Below are positions 8,629-14,439 of a stretch of 28,489 bases of DNA, one piece after another. Location: contig JAEZAF010000202.1 in assembly GCA_023430545.1 (NCBI GenBank), forward strand, positions 1 to 28,489, given 5' to 3'. This DNA comes from Chloroflexota bacterium (lineage in GTDB: Bacteria; Chloroflexota; Anaerolineae; Aggregatilineales; Phototrophicaceae). A program made the translations under genes and the position numbers. The notes beneath the pieces were generated by a model that was not told where the DNA came from, ran no database searches, and was given only the letters and a program-made list of their open reading frames with translations. How positions within the stretch are numbered: position 1 is the first letter of the stretch; each line of letters starts with the position of its first letter.

Positions 8629-9411
8629 TCAGGTTAACCTGTCGAGTTGTACGCCTTCCAGAATGAGAGGTCTCTGATTTGCAGCATGAATTCGCAGGTC
8701 AATCGGCGTCAGTGTGTTCAGGTTTAACTTAAAATCGTTTTCTTCGCTGAGGATTTCCAGTGTGACCAGTTCGCCGTCCTGCCATAACTCAATGCCTGCA
8801 CCTGTCCATTGATGCGTCGGATCGTGGTCGATGAGCTGCCCAGTCAGCAGCCAGTGATCAGTGCTGCGCCGGAGTTCAAGAAACAGTGTGATATTTCCAG
8901 CCAATATATCCAGAAAATATTCATCGGAACTGCCGCCCCTATATCGGATTGAAGCTGCATCCGGGACATTCCCGCGATACTGAGCGGCAAGCTCAAGCCG
9001 CTGATGCGGCTGTGATGTCCCTTTACCCTGAGGGGGCTTCACATGCGGCTTTGTTTCGTCCAGCACATCCGGCAGGGCTTCGGCTTTTTGCCATCGTGCC
9101 AGTTCACCCGAACAGGAAACGCATTCTGTCAGATGCATTCGTATCTGTTCACGTTCGGCGTCGGAGTGCATATCCGGCATATTGGATGTGTCTGACAGTG
9201 TCAGAGCATACTCCACGATCTTCTGCGGTGAAGGGCAGTCGATGCGTGGCAGAAGCGCCTCAAATGCCTGTATAAACTGGTGGACTTCATGCAAGCGTTC
9301 TTCGCAATATTCACAATCTTTGAGATGGTTCAGAGTATCATTACTCGCATTTCCGACCGCAGCGTCGAACAGCATATCGTCACTTAATGAGGGCGGAAAA
9401 CGACACGACAT
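8629..9411 (-). CDS. Soluble anti-sigma-like protein with two zinc-finger (HC2) motifs
   Basis: A 260-residue protein. Two H-x3-C-x2-C motifs of the zf-HC2/ZAS anti-sigma type are visible: His29, Cys33, Cys36 and His93, Cys97, Cys100. Residues about 110-140 are a Pro/Lys-rich linker. Residues about 150-260 are beta-rich (EYFLDILAGNITLFLELRR and following) and look like an Ig-like or carboxypeptidase-regulatory-like sandwich. ZAS proteins typically hold an ECF sigma factor inactive. Most such proteins beside sigma genes have a membrane helix; this one has none, so release would have to be cytosolic. The sigma gene lies 51 bases upstream and the CHAT protease gene 6 bases downstream. The start has a good GGAAGAGGA site. 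The anti-sigma role is inferred from motif plus neighbour. Confidence 0.8.
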   Translation of the reverse strand: MSCRFPPSLSDDMLFDAAVGNASNDTLNHLKDCEYCEERLHEVHQFIQAFEALLPRIDCPSPQKIVEYALTLSDTSNMPDMHSDAEREQIRMHLTECVSCSGELARWQKAEALPDVLDETKPHVKPPQGKGTSQPHQRLELAAQYRGNVPDAASIRYRGGSSDEYFLDILAGNITLFLELRRSTDHWLLTGQLIDHDPTHQWTGAGIELWQDGELVTLEILSEENDFKLNLNTLTPIDLRIHAANQRPLILEGVQLDRLT

Positions 9412-9462
9412 TCCTCTTCCTTCCGTTGCATATATTGAATAAATACCGGTCGGCGCAAAATA

Positions 9463-10143
9463 TCAGGAACGTTTTCTGGTGATTTTGCTCACATAATCAC
9501 GCAGGTCAGAATCCTTGTATAACCGGGCCAGAACCCGCTGCAAATGCACAGTCACCGTGCGTTCATCAGGCCATAACTGTGGAAAACGGGTCACGATTTC
9601 CCGTGGAGGCAGGCCGTCGATAAATCGCAGCCGGATTAACAACCGATCAGAAGGATCTGGCAGGAGTGCTTTAATCCGCTGCCAGAACTGCTGTCGTTCG
9701 ACTTCTGCGTCTGGTTTCTCATCGAAGACAAAGGTATCAAGTGTGTATTCGGTCTGGCTGATCAGCCGTCTCTGGCGCGCATAGAATTCAACCACACTGT
9801 GGACACAAGCTGCAAGATACTTCAGGAGATGTGGGACGCCCGGAAAACCCAGAAATTTCTCGCCACGCACGGCAAAATAAAAATTCCAGAAGGCGTGGCT
9901 GGCGAGAAAATCGGGGTCTTCATCGGCCTGCACGAAAAGATCATGCCGTAGTACCCATCCTAGGATCAGGGTCCGGTAATTGAGGAAAAGGGCATTGAGT
10001 GCTTCAGAATTGTCGATGTGCAGGGCGCGGCGGAACAGCTCAAAGCAGAACCGGTTATCGTGTGCGAGTCGGTGAAGGTAATTCCGTGTTTCGAGAGTAC
10101 AGGCAGCGGCAACGTCGGCTGTGGAAAGCAGGGCCGGGTCCAC
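9463..10143 (-). CDS. Divergent ECF-type RNA polymerase sigma factor
   Basis: A 226-residue protein. Residues about 152-212 match sigma region 4: LPDPSDRLLIRLRFIDGLPPR, then a helix-turn-helix ending in DERTVTVHLQRVLARLYK. Residues about 47-126 have the shape of region 2 (ALFLNYRTLILGWVLRH through FYARQRR), but the usual acidic D-A-E-D-L core is not recognisable, so it is far from well-studied ECF groups. The start is GTG, 7 bases after a GAGG site. It is the first gene of the four-gene protease operon, as expected for an autoregulated sigma / anti-sigma pair. The intergenic region upstream carries several repeats listed separately. A non-sigma DNA-binding protein of similar fold is possible but less likely. 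Confidence 0.75.
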   Translation of the reverse strand: MDPALLSTADVAAACTLETRNYLHRLAHDNRFCFELFRRALHIDNSEALNALFLNYRTLILGWVLRHDLFVQADEDPDFLASHAFWNFYFAVRGEKFLGFPGVPHLLKYLAACVHSVVEFYARQRRLISQTEYTLDTFVFDEKPDAEVERQQFWQRIKALLPDPSDRLLIRLRFIDGLPPREIVTRFPQLWPDERTVTVHLQRVLARLYKDSDLRDYVSKITRKRS

Positions 10144-10150
10144 AGTATAA

Positions 10151-10154
10151 CCTC
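10151..10154 (-). promoter_or_regulatory. Ribosome binding site fixing the GTG start of the sigma gene
   Basis: On the minus strand GAGG lies 7 bases before GTG (10143-10141). No ATG with a comparable site is near, so GTG is the preferred start. Confidence 0.6.
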
Positions 10155-10173
10155 AGTAACTAAGGGATGATGT

Positions 10174-10269
10174 AAGCACAATGCATGACTGAATAACGGA
10201 AGTATAGACATAACAAGAATTATTCGCGAATGTTCATTAATGAGAAGCGTTGTGCTGAGAAGCACAATG
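10174..10269. repeat. Repeated and palindromic motifs upstream of the sigma operon
   Basis: The 10-mer AAGCACAATG occurs at 10174-10183 and again at 10260-10269. The second copy is the right arm of a perfect inverted repeat, TTGTGCT (10250-10256), GAGA loop, AGCACAA (10261-10267). A perfect palindrome ATTCGCGAAT lies between them at 10222-10231. All sit in the 230-base divergent region between the sigma operon and the TetR gene. They are candidates for binding sites of a regulator or the sigma factor itself. No strong housekeeping promoter for the sigma gene is obvious here. Confidence 0.5.
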
Positions 10270-10319
10270 GTTTGTCAATGATGGTACCAGACAGAAGCAT
10301 GGGAATAGGCACCGCCTTC

Positions 10320-10348
10320 TTGCATTGGGACGGATAGACAGGTATAAA
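10320..10348 (+). promoter_or_regulatory. Predicted promoter of the TetR / MBL-fold operon
   Basis: A -10 box TATAAA lies at 10343-10348 with a partial -35 box TTGCAT at 10320-10325, spacer 17 bases. The operator at 10347-10366 starts on the -10 box, the expected layout for repression. Confidence 0.5.
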
Positions 10349-10366
10349 TATATAGAGTGCTCTATT
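10347..10366. promoter_or_regulatory. Predicted TetR operator, similar to the LmrA/YxaF box
   Basis: The core is a perfect inverted repeat, ATAGAG TG CTCTAT (10352-10365). The 20-base site 10347-10366 agrees at 18 positions with the Bacillus subtilis LmrA/YxaF box as I recall it (AWTATAtagaNYGgTCTAWA). It covers the -10 box and the probable transcription start of the TetR gene next door, so autorepression is likely. Confidence 0.7.
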
Positions 10367-10373
10367 TAGTAGG

Positions 10374-10970
10374 ATGTTGATAGAGATGAGTAAAGGCCAA
10401 CAGACGAAAGCGCGGCTCGTTGAAAAAACTGCTGAGTTAATTGCGGCTCAGGGGTACCATGCGACTGGGCTTAACCAGATTACAAAGGAAAGTGGTACGC
10501 CCATGGGTTCACTTTATTATCACTTTCCGGGGGGCAAAGACGAGCTTGTCACTTCTGCGATGCAGGCTGGTAGCAATCTCATCACTCAGGCATTACACGG
10601 GATATTCAGCACCAATCGGGATGTCAGCACTGCCATTCACTTGGTTGTTGAACTGCTGAGTAAGGAGCTTGAACGTTCTGCATTTATGAAAGGGTGTCCG
10701 ATTGCGACCGTTACGCTGGAAACTGCTGCCCAGAATGACATGATCCAGAGTCTTTCGCAGACTATTTACCGTGAGTGGCAAGTGCAGATTGTCCAGTACC
10801 TGGCACAGTCAGGTTATGACGAGCAAATTGCATCGTCGCTTGCGTTATTCGTGGTGACGGTTATTGAAGGAGGGCTGCTGTTAAGCCGAGCTGAACGCAG
10901 TACCGTTCCCCTTCAACAGGCAGGCGAGCAGTTAATCCGTTTTCTCGGGACTTATCAACAGAAAGTTTAA
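10374..10970 (+). CDS. TetR-family repressor, LmrA/YxaF type
   Basis: A 198-residue regulator. The N-terminal helix-turn-helix spans about residues 27-57, with the motif GSLYYHFPGGKDELV that is characteristic of the LmrA/YxaF branch of TetR proteins. The remaining part is the ligand-binding helical domain. Two starts are possible: ATG at 10374, which touches the AGG, and ATG at 10386 (MSKGQQTK), which has the AGG 12 bases upstream. Known homologues start close to the second. A matching operator overlaps its own promoter. The MBL-fold gene begins 3 bases after its stop, so that enzyme is probably the controlled function. LmrA and YxaF respond to flavonoids in Bacillus; the ligand here is unknown. 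Confidence 0.9.
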   Translation: MLIEMSKGQQTKARLVEKTAELIAAQGYHATGLNQITKESGTPMGSLYYHFPGGKDELVTSAMQAGSNLITQALHGIFSTNRDVSTAIHLVVELLSKELERSAFMKGCPIATVTLETAAQNDMIQSLSQTIYREWQVQIVQYLAQSGYDEQIASSLALFVVTVIEGGLLLSRAERSTVPLQQAGEQLIRFLGTYQQKV

Positions 10971-10973
10971 TGC

Positions 10974-11639
10974 ATGTACGAAGTTGCGCCGAATGTTTAT
11001 CTCCTCAAGGGGATGCCAGACTACTTAGTGAATGTTTACCTGATTGGTGATGTGTTGATCGATGCGGGGACGAAAATGGCACAGCGCGGGCTGCTGCGTC
11101 AATTGAAGGGAAAACGGCTTTCCGCACATGCCCTGACCCATGTTCATCCTGATCATCAGGGTGCAAGCAAGGCAATCTGCGATGGTTTTAATATTCCACT
11201 TCTCTGCGGCGAAGCGGATGCACCTGCGATGGAGAGCGGGGATATGCGGGGACAAATCCCACGAAGCGTTGTCACACAGGCACAGGATATCTTCTGGACT
11301 GGTCCTGCATATCCGGTTCAGCGGGTGCTGCGTGAAGGGGATATGATTGCGGGGTTCACCGTTATGGAGACACCAGGACACAGCCCAGGTCATATCGCTT
11401 ACTGGCGTGAATCGGATCGTACGCTGATCCTGGGTGATGTCGCTACCAATATCGACTTCCTGACACTGAAAACGCGTTTAGGAGAGCCACCTGCACTTTT
11501 CACACAGGACATTGCGCAGAATCAGGCATCACTTAACAAACTTGCTGCACTCCACCCTCGTACGGTCCTGTTTGGACATGGGAAACCACTTCTGGATGGT
11601 GCGCAATTTGTTGACTTTGCAGCAAGTCGAGTGGGTTAG
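10974..11639 (+). CDS. Metallo-beta-lactamase-fold hydrolase
   Basis: A 221-residue protein with the complete binuclear metal site of the MBL fold: H56-x-H58-x-D60-H61 (THVHPDH), His136 in TPGHSPGH, Asp155 in LILGDVA and His202 in FGHGKPL. The order and length fit small glyoxalase II-like or lactonase-like hydrolases; the substrate cannot be told. It has no signal peptide. It starts 3 bases after the TetR stop without a strong ribosome binding site, which suggests translational coupling, and it is probably induced when the TetR protein releases its operator. Confidence 0.9.
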   Translation: MYEVAPNVYLLKGMPDYLVNVYLIGDVLIDAGTKMAQRGLLRQLKGKRLSAHALTHVHPDHQGASKAICDGFNIPLLCGEADAPAMESGDMRGQIPRSVVTQAQDIFWTGPAYPVQRVLREGDMIAGFTVMETPGHSPGHIAYWRESDRTLILGDVATNIDFLTLKTRLGEPPALFTQDIAQNQASLNKLAALHPRTVLFGHGKPLLDGAQFVDFAASRVG

Positions 11640-11699
11640 TGCCGGTGTTTAGCGGTTGGTAGATGACTGCCTGAGTTAGCGGATTTCAAGTGTTAATCG

Positions 11700-11725
11700 G
11701 TACCTGGTGTTTTTGCACCAGGTAC
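11700..11725. terminator. Stem-loop between convergent operons, possible two-way terminator
   Basis: GTACCTGGTG at 11700-11709 pairs perfectly with CACCAGGTAC at 11716-11725 around a 6-base loop. It lies in the 133-base gap where the MBL gene (plus) and the reductase gene (minus) converge. There is no T-run on either side, so termination is inferred mainly from position and stem stability. Confidence 0.45.
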
Positions 11726-11772
11726 TTCGATCTGCACATCTTACAACAGCGCCTTACAGTGTTGTGCAGGGG

Positions 11773-12222
11773 CTATTTTCTTATGCCCGAAATCCGGAAC
11801 ACCGGATGATGCGGTGCTTCGCGTTCAAAATCATCTAACGGTGACTCGGGTGTTGTCTGAAAGTAAGGTGGGATGAATGGCACAATGTGAAACTTCATAA
11901 GAAACTGCTTGAGAACAGGCGCAGCTTCTACTGATTCCACCTCAATAACGTTGATTCTCTCGTTACGTCCCTGAAATATCAGGCTTGCTGCACCACTAGC
12001 TCGTAGATTGCGTACCCAGTTCACTTCCCCGAAGGCTGCGACCAACCACCATTGACCATCTCTTTTAACCAACGCAACCGGAGTGGTATAAATGTTTCCG
12101 GTTTTTCTCCCGCGAACCGACAAAAGGGCTAACGGACCCAGTGGCAATCTGGCTCGCAGCAAAGTGCGCAGGATTGCGGTTCCAATCCGCATTGTTGCCG
12201 TCATTTGAAAACGCTTACCCAT
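11773..12222 (-). CDS. DDN-type (deazaflavin/F420-dependent) nitroreductase family protein
   Basis: A 149-residue split-barrel protein. The family signature is visible at residues about 33-85: LLSVRGRKTGNIYTTPVALV, then WWLVAAFGEVNWVRNLRA and a conserved Gly-Arg. This matches the DDN / F420H2-dependent nitroreductase family (PF04075-like). The frame continues upstream to 12450, but that part lies on the preceding gene and reads as out-of-frame sequence. The ATG at 12222 has a GTGAGGAT site 7-9 bases upstream and sits 14 bases after the membrane-protein stop. It is the last gene of the TetR-controlled operon. Cofactor F420 is assumed from the family; some members bind other ligands. Confidence 0.85.
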   Translation of the reverse strand: MGKRFQMTATMRIGTAILRTLLRARLPLGPLALLSVRGRKTGNIYTTPVALVKRDGQWWLVAAFGEVNWVRNLRASGAASLIFQGRNERINVIEVESVEAAPVLKQFLMKFHIVPFIPPYFQTTPESPLDDFEREAPHHPVFRISGIRK

Positions 12223-12236
12223 CGCACTATCCTCAC

Positions 12237-12695
12237 TTATGCCAGCCATCCATACAGGATGGCAACCGTTAATCCAAATACAACATGCCCGACCAATCCA
12301 CCGATGAAACCAATTGGCCCAAGAGATCTCAACATGTAGGCGCCGGGCCGCTTCACCGTTCCAGCTTTCATTCCAGCATGAATTACCGGGGCAAAGGCGA
12401 AGAATCCTCCAACAATCATCCAATGGATAACGCCAAGTGCCATTCCCCACAGAATGGTATTCTCCGGAAATATCCTGAACAGCCAGACATAGGGAAGGGC
12501 AAAGGTTACTCCAAGCAGCCAGTGTGCAACATACCCCAGTGCTGTTCTGCGTTCAGCCTGTGTGATATAGCCGAGTATTCCGTGTACATCGATAGCAGGT
12601 AAACCAAACTGATGTCCCATGAGCATTATCCCTGTCATCAATGTTGTACCTGTGAGACCGCCAATAATTGCAATCAGTACGTCCTGTAGAAGCAT
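12237..12695 (-). CDS. Small integral membrane protein, about four helices
   Basis: A 152-residue hydrophobic protein with four likely transmembrane segments: about residues 5-27, 54-76, 81-106 and 124-150. Conserved-looking polar residues inside or near helices (His28, His58, His91, His106, His137) may bind a ligand or metal. The frame has an earlier ATG at 12731, but that start lies inside the operator. The ATG at 12695 has a strong AAGGGG site 5 bases upstream and is preferred. I recognise the type (hypothetical membrane protein beside a TetR regulator) but no function. It lies 60 bases after the TetR gene and 14 before the reductase gene. Confidence 0.8.
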   Translation of the reverse strand: MLLQDVLIAIIGGLTGTTLMTGIMLMGHQFGLPAIDVHGILGYITQAERRTALGYVAHWLLGVTFALPYVWLFRIFPENTILWGMALGVIHWMIVGGFFAFAPVIHAGMKAGTVKRPGAYMLRSLGPIGFIGGLVGHVVFGLTVAILYGWLA

Positions 12696-12713
12696 TTCAT
12701 CCCCTTCATCTGT

Positions 12714-12741
12714 ATATACCAGAATTCTCATTCTGGTATAT
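12714..12741. promoter_or_regulatory. Operator, copy 1, before the membrane protein / reductase genes
   Basis: A perfect inverted repeat with 12-base arms: ATATACCAGAAT at 12714-12725, TCTC spacer, ATTCTGGTATAT at 12730-12741. Its core CCAGAAT-N4-ATTCTGG is identical to that of the second copy at 13353-13374. On the minus strand the T-rich run precedes the stem, so it is not a terminator. Confidence 0.8.
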
Positions 12742-12755
12742 GTAAAAAAATATGA

Positions 12756-13343
12756 TTAGCCTGAGTTGAGATCGGAGATTGCGATCTCAATGAAGTGTTT
12801 TACCTGGCTTGGTGCCATTCCGGCACGCACATATACCAGATAACCCATCGCGATACCAATGAGATAGTCTGCATAGGCATCAGGGTCGATATCGGTTTTC
12901 AATTCACCGCACTGCCACGCATGCTGAAGCGCATTTCTGAACGCGGCGTGCATACGTTTAAAGTGTGCATTGATGCGATTCAGGAGCGCCTCTCCCGGTT
13001 CCGGTATTTCTACAGCGCTATTACCAATCAGACATCCAAAGCGTTCCTGCGGACTCTCCAGATTACGAATCAGCAGATCGAAGAAACGTCGAATTTCTGG
13101 TATGGATGCTGCTGGCGTTTCCATAGGACTCAACTGGAACTGGATCTGGGTCTCCGAATAGTGATCCATTGCTTTCAGGAAAAGCTGGTATTTGTCTCCG
13201 AAAGCGCTGTATAACCCGTAGCGATTGACGCCGGTTGCCTGAACCAGGTCGTTGTAGGATGTTTCCTGATATCCTTTCTCCCAGAAGAGCATCATGGCAC
13301 AATTCAATGCATCCTTAGGGTCAAACTCTTTGTCGCGTGGCAT
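12756..13343 (-). CDS. TetR-family repressor of its own operon
   Basis: A 195-residue regulator with a TetR helix-turn-helix at residues about 28-54 (TSYNDLVQATGVNRYGLYSAFGDKYQLF region) and a C-terminal ligand domain. The ATG at 13343 has GGAAAG 7 bases upstream. An operator copy lies between its -10 box and start codon, and the same operator recurs before the membrane-protein gene 60 bases downstream. This is a textbook autoregulated repressor arrangement. It probably senses a small, possibly reactive or toxic compound handled by the reductase; the ligand is not predictable. Confidence 0.92.
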   Translation of the reverse strand: MPRDKEFDPKDALNCAMMLFWEKGYQETSYNDLVQATGVNRYGLYSAFGDKYQLFLKAMDHYSETQIQFQLSPMETPAASIPEIRRFFDLLIRNLESPQERFGCLIGNSAVEIPEPGEALLNRINAHFKRMHAAFRNALQHAWQCGELKTDIDPDAYADYLIGIAMGYLVYVRAGMAPSQVKHFIEIAISDLNSG

Positions 13344-13352
13344 GTTTATGCT

Positions 13353-13374
13353 TTCCAGAATGTAAATTCTGGAA
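13353..13374. promoter_or_regulatory. Operator, copy 2, on the TetR promoter
   Basis: A perfect inverted repeat, TTCCAGAAT (13353-13361), GTAA, ATTCTGGAA (13366-13374). It shares the core CCAGAAT-N4-ATTCTGG with the site at 12714-12741 and lies just downstream of the -10 box, where it would block transcription. Confidence 0.82.
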
Positions 13375-13376
13375 TT

Positions 13377-13405
13377 ATCATATGCAAAATGATGACGCTT
13401 GTCAA
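13377..13405 (-). promoter_or_regulatory. Strong housekeeping promoter of the TetR operon
   Basis: On the minus strand a perfect -35 box TTGACA (13405-13400) and -10 box TATGAT (13382-13377) are separated by exactly 17 bases. Transcription would start inside the adjacent operator. Confidence 0.8.
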
Positions 13406-13465
13406 GGAGCTGAATACGCTATGCAACCTGATGTAATGCCTTAAATGAGCTGAAAACCCATAATT

Positions 13466-14293
13466 TCAACCAGCGCGCTCAACCGGAAACTGAAGCTCAG
13501 TTACGAGATCCTGTCCACTCGGAGAGTGAGATACCTTTAGGGTAATTTCACGCGGTGTTCCCATCAGACGATAACCGTTGTTTTGCACCCACAATCCTAA
13601 CCTGCCATACCCGGCATGGATCACTTCCAGCCCACCTGTGATGACAGCCGTTGCCATCATGGGTACCGCCGGAAGCTGGCGCGGTGTCAAATGTAGACTG
13701 CCCGGGAGTGTGACTGGACCGTGAGATGCAGTCTCCACCATGCATCCCATCTCAAGCGTCATATTACGCTCGACCACTTCATCATCATGACAGATGATGA
13801 AACACAAGCCGTAACCGCTGCGTTCGGGTAGGGCGGTTCTGATGGCGTGATGCATCATTACTGCTTCTTCAAACGTCTCGAAGATTGATTTCACACTCAG
13901 TGCGGACTGTGCTGGAATATCCTTGATGATCACATCCAGCGGTGTGCTGTTCTCAGTGCTGCGGATTGCACCTAAGCGTGCCTCGATCTTCTGAATGCGT
14001 TGAAATTCAGCCTGGAGTGTCTGCTCAATTTCGGCTTTCTTCAGCAGTAACATTCCCTGCATTTCATCGGTCGAAACATCGTCACCCAACATCCGTTGAA
14101 TCTGCTCTAAGGACAGGCCGAGTTCCTTCAGCACCATGATCCGGTTCAGCGGGACCATCTGCTCGGCATTGTAGTAGCGATAGCCGGTTGTTGTGTCGAT
14201 CTGCGCCGGTTTCAGCAGTCCGATTTCGTCGTAATAGCGCAGTAATCGTTTGGAAACCCGTGCCAGTGTCGCAAATTCACCAACAGTAAACAT
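13466..14293 (-). CDS. MerR-family regulator with GyrI-like effector domain
   Basis: A 275-residue protein. Residues 1-70 are the MerR winged helix (FTVGEFATLARVSKRLLRYYDE, then GLLKPAQIDTTTGYRYY). Residues about 72-112 are the dimerising coiled coil. Residues about 120-275 match the GyrI-like/BmrR-type ligand-binding domain. Such proteins bend DNA to activate promoters with long spacers in response to hydrophobic or cationic compounds. The ATG has AGGAAG 7 bases upstream. It follows the NmrA-type gene in the same direction, separated by a terminator, and that gene has a promoter of the MerR type, which suggests it as the target. Confidence 0.92.
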   Translation of the reverse strand: MFTVGEFATLARVSKRLLRYYDEIGLLKPAQIDTTTGYRYYNAEQMVPLNRIMVLKELGLSLEQIQRMLGDDVSTDEMQGMLLLKKAEIEQTLQAEFQRIQKIEARLGAIRSTENSTPLDVIIKDIPAQSALSVKSIFETFEEAVMMHHAIRTALPERSGYGLCFIICHDDEVVERNMTLEMGCMVETASHGPVTLPGSLHLTPRQLPAVPMMATAVITGGLEVIHAGYGRLGLWVQNNGYRLMGTPREITLKVSHSPSGQDLVTELQFPVERAG

Positions 14294-14370
14294 CGTCTTA
14301 CTTCCTGTACGTGTCTGTCATCTGTGCGATGTGATGATAGGTCGTGCTGCATGCAATGCAAACTTCAAAA

Positions 14371-14413
14371 AGGTGTTGTCGGAGTTGAGGCATAAAAACG
14401 GCCGACAACACCT
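14371..14413 (-). terminator. Intrinsic terminator of the NmrA-type gene
   Basis: On the minus strand a 12-bp perfect stem (AGGTGTTGTCGG and its complement, at 14413-14402 and 14382-14371) with a 19-base loop is followed directly by a run of five T. It separates the NmrA-type gene from the MerR gene. Confidence 0.75.
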
Positions 14414-14439
14414 CTTTGACAGTAAGGCTGTAATGCTGA

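Noticed and set aside
5815..9411. A type III-E CRISPR (Craspase) locus suggested by TPR-CHAT plus a sigma factor
   Set aside because: No gRAMP/Cas7-11 gene, Cas1/Cas2 or repeat-spacer array is present in the window; only the TPR-CHAT and sigma parallel remains.
12223..12450. N-terminal extension of the reductase reading frame
   Set aside because: It lies on the membrane-protein gene in another frame, has odd composition rich in Trp and Cys, and the ATG at 12222 has a proper ribosome binding site and family-typical length.
12714..12741. Hairpin read as a terminator of the TetR gene
   Set aside because: On the minus strand the T-rich run precedes the stem instead of following it, and the same core recurs at the TetR promoter, which fits an operator.
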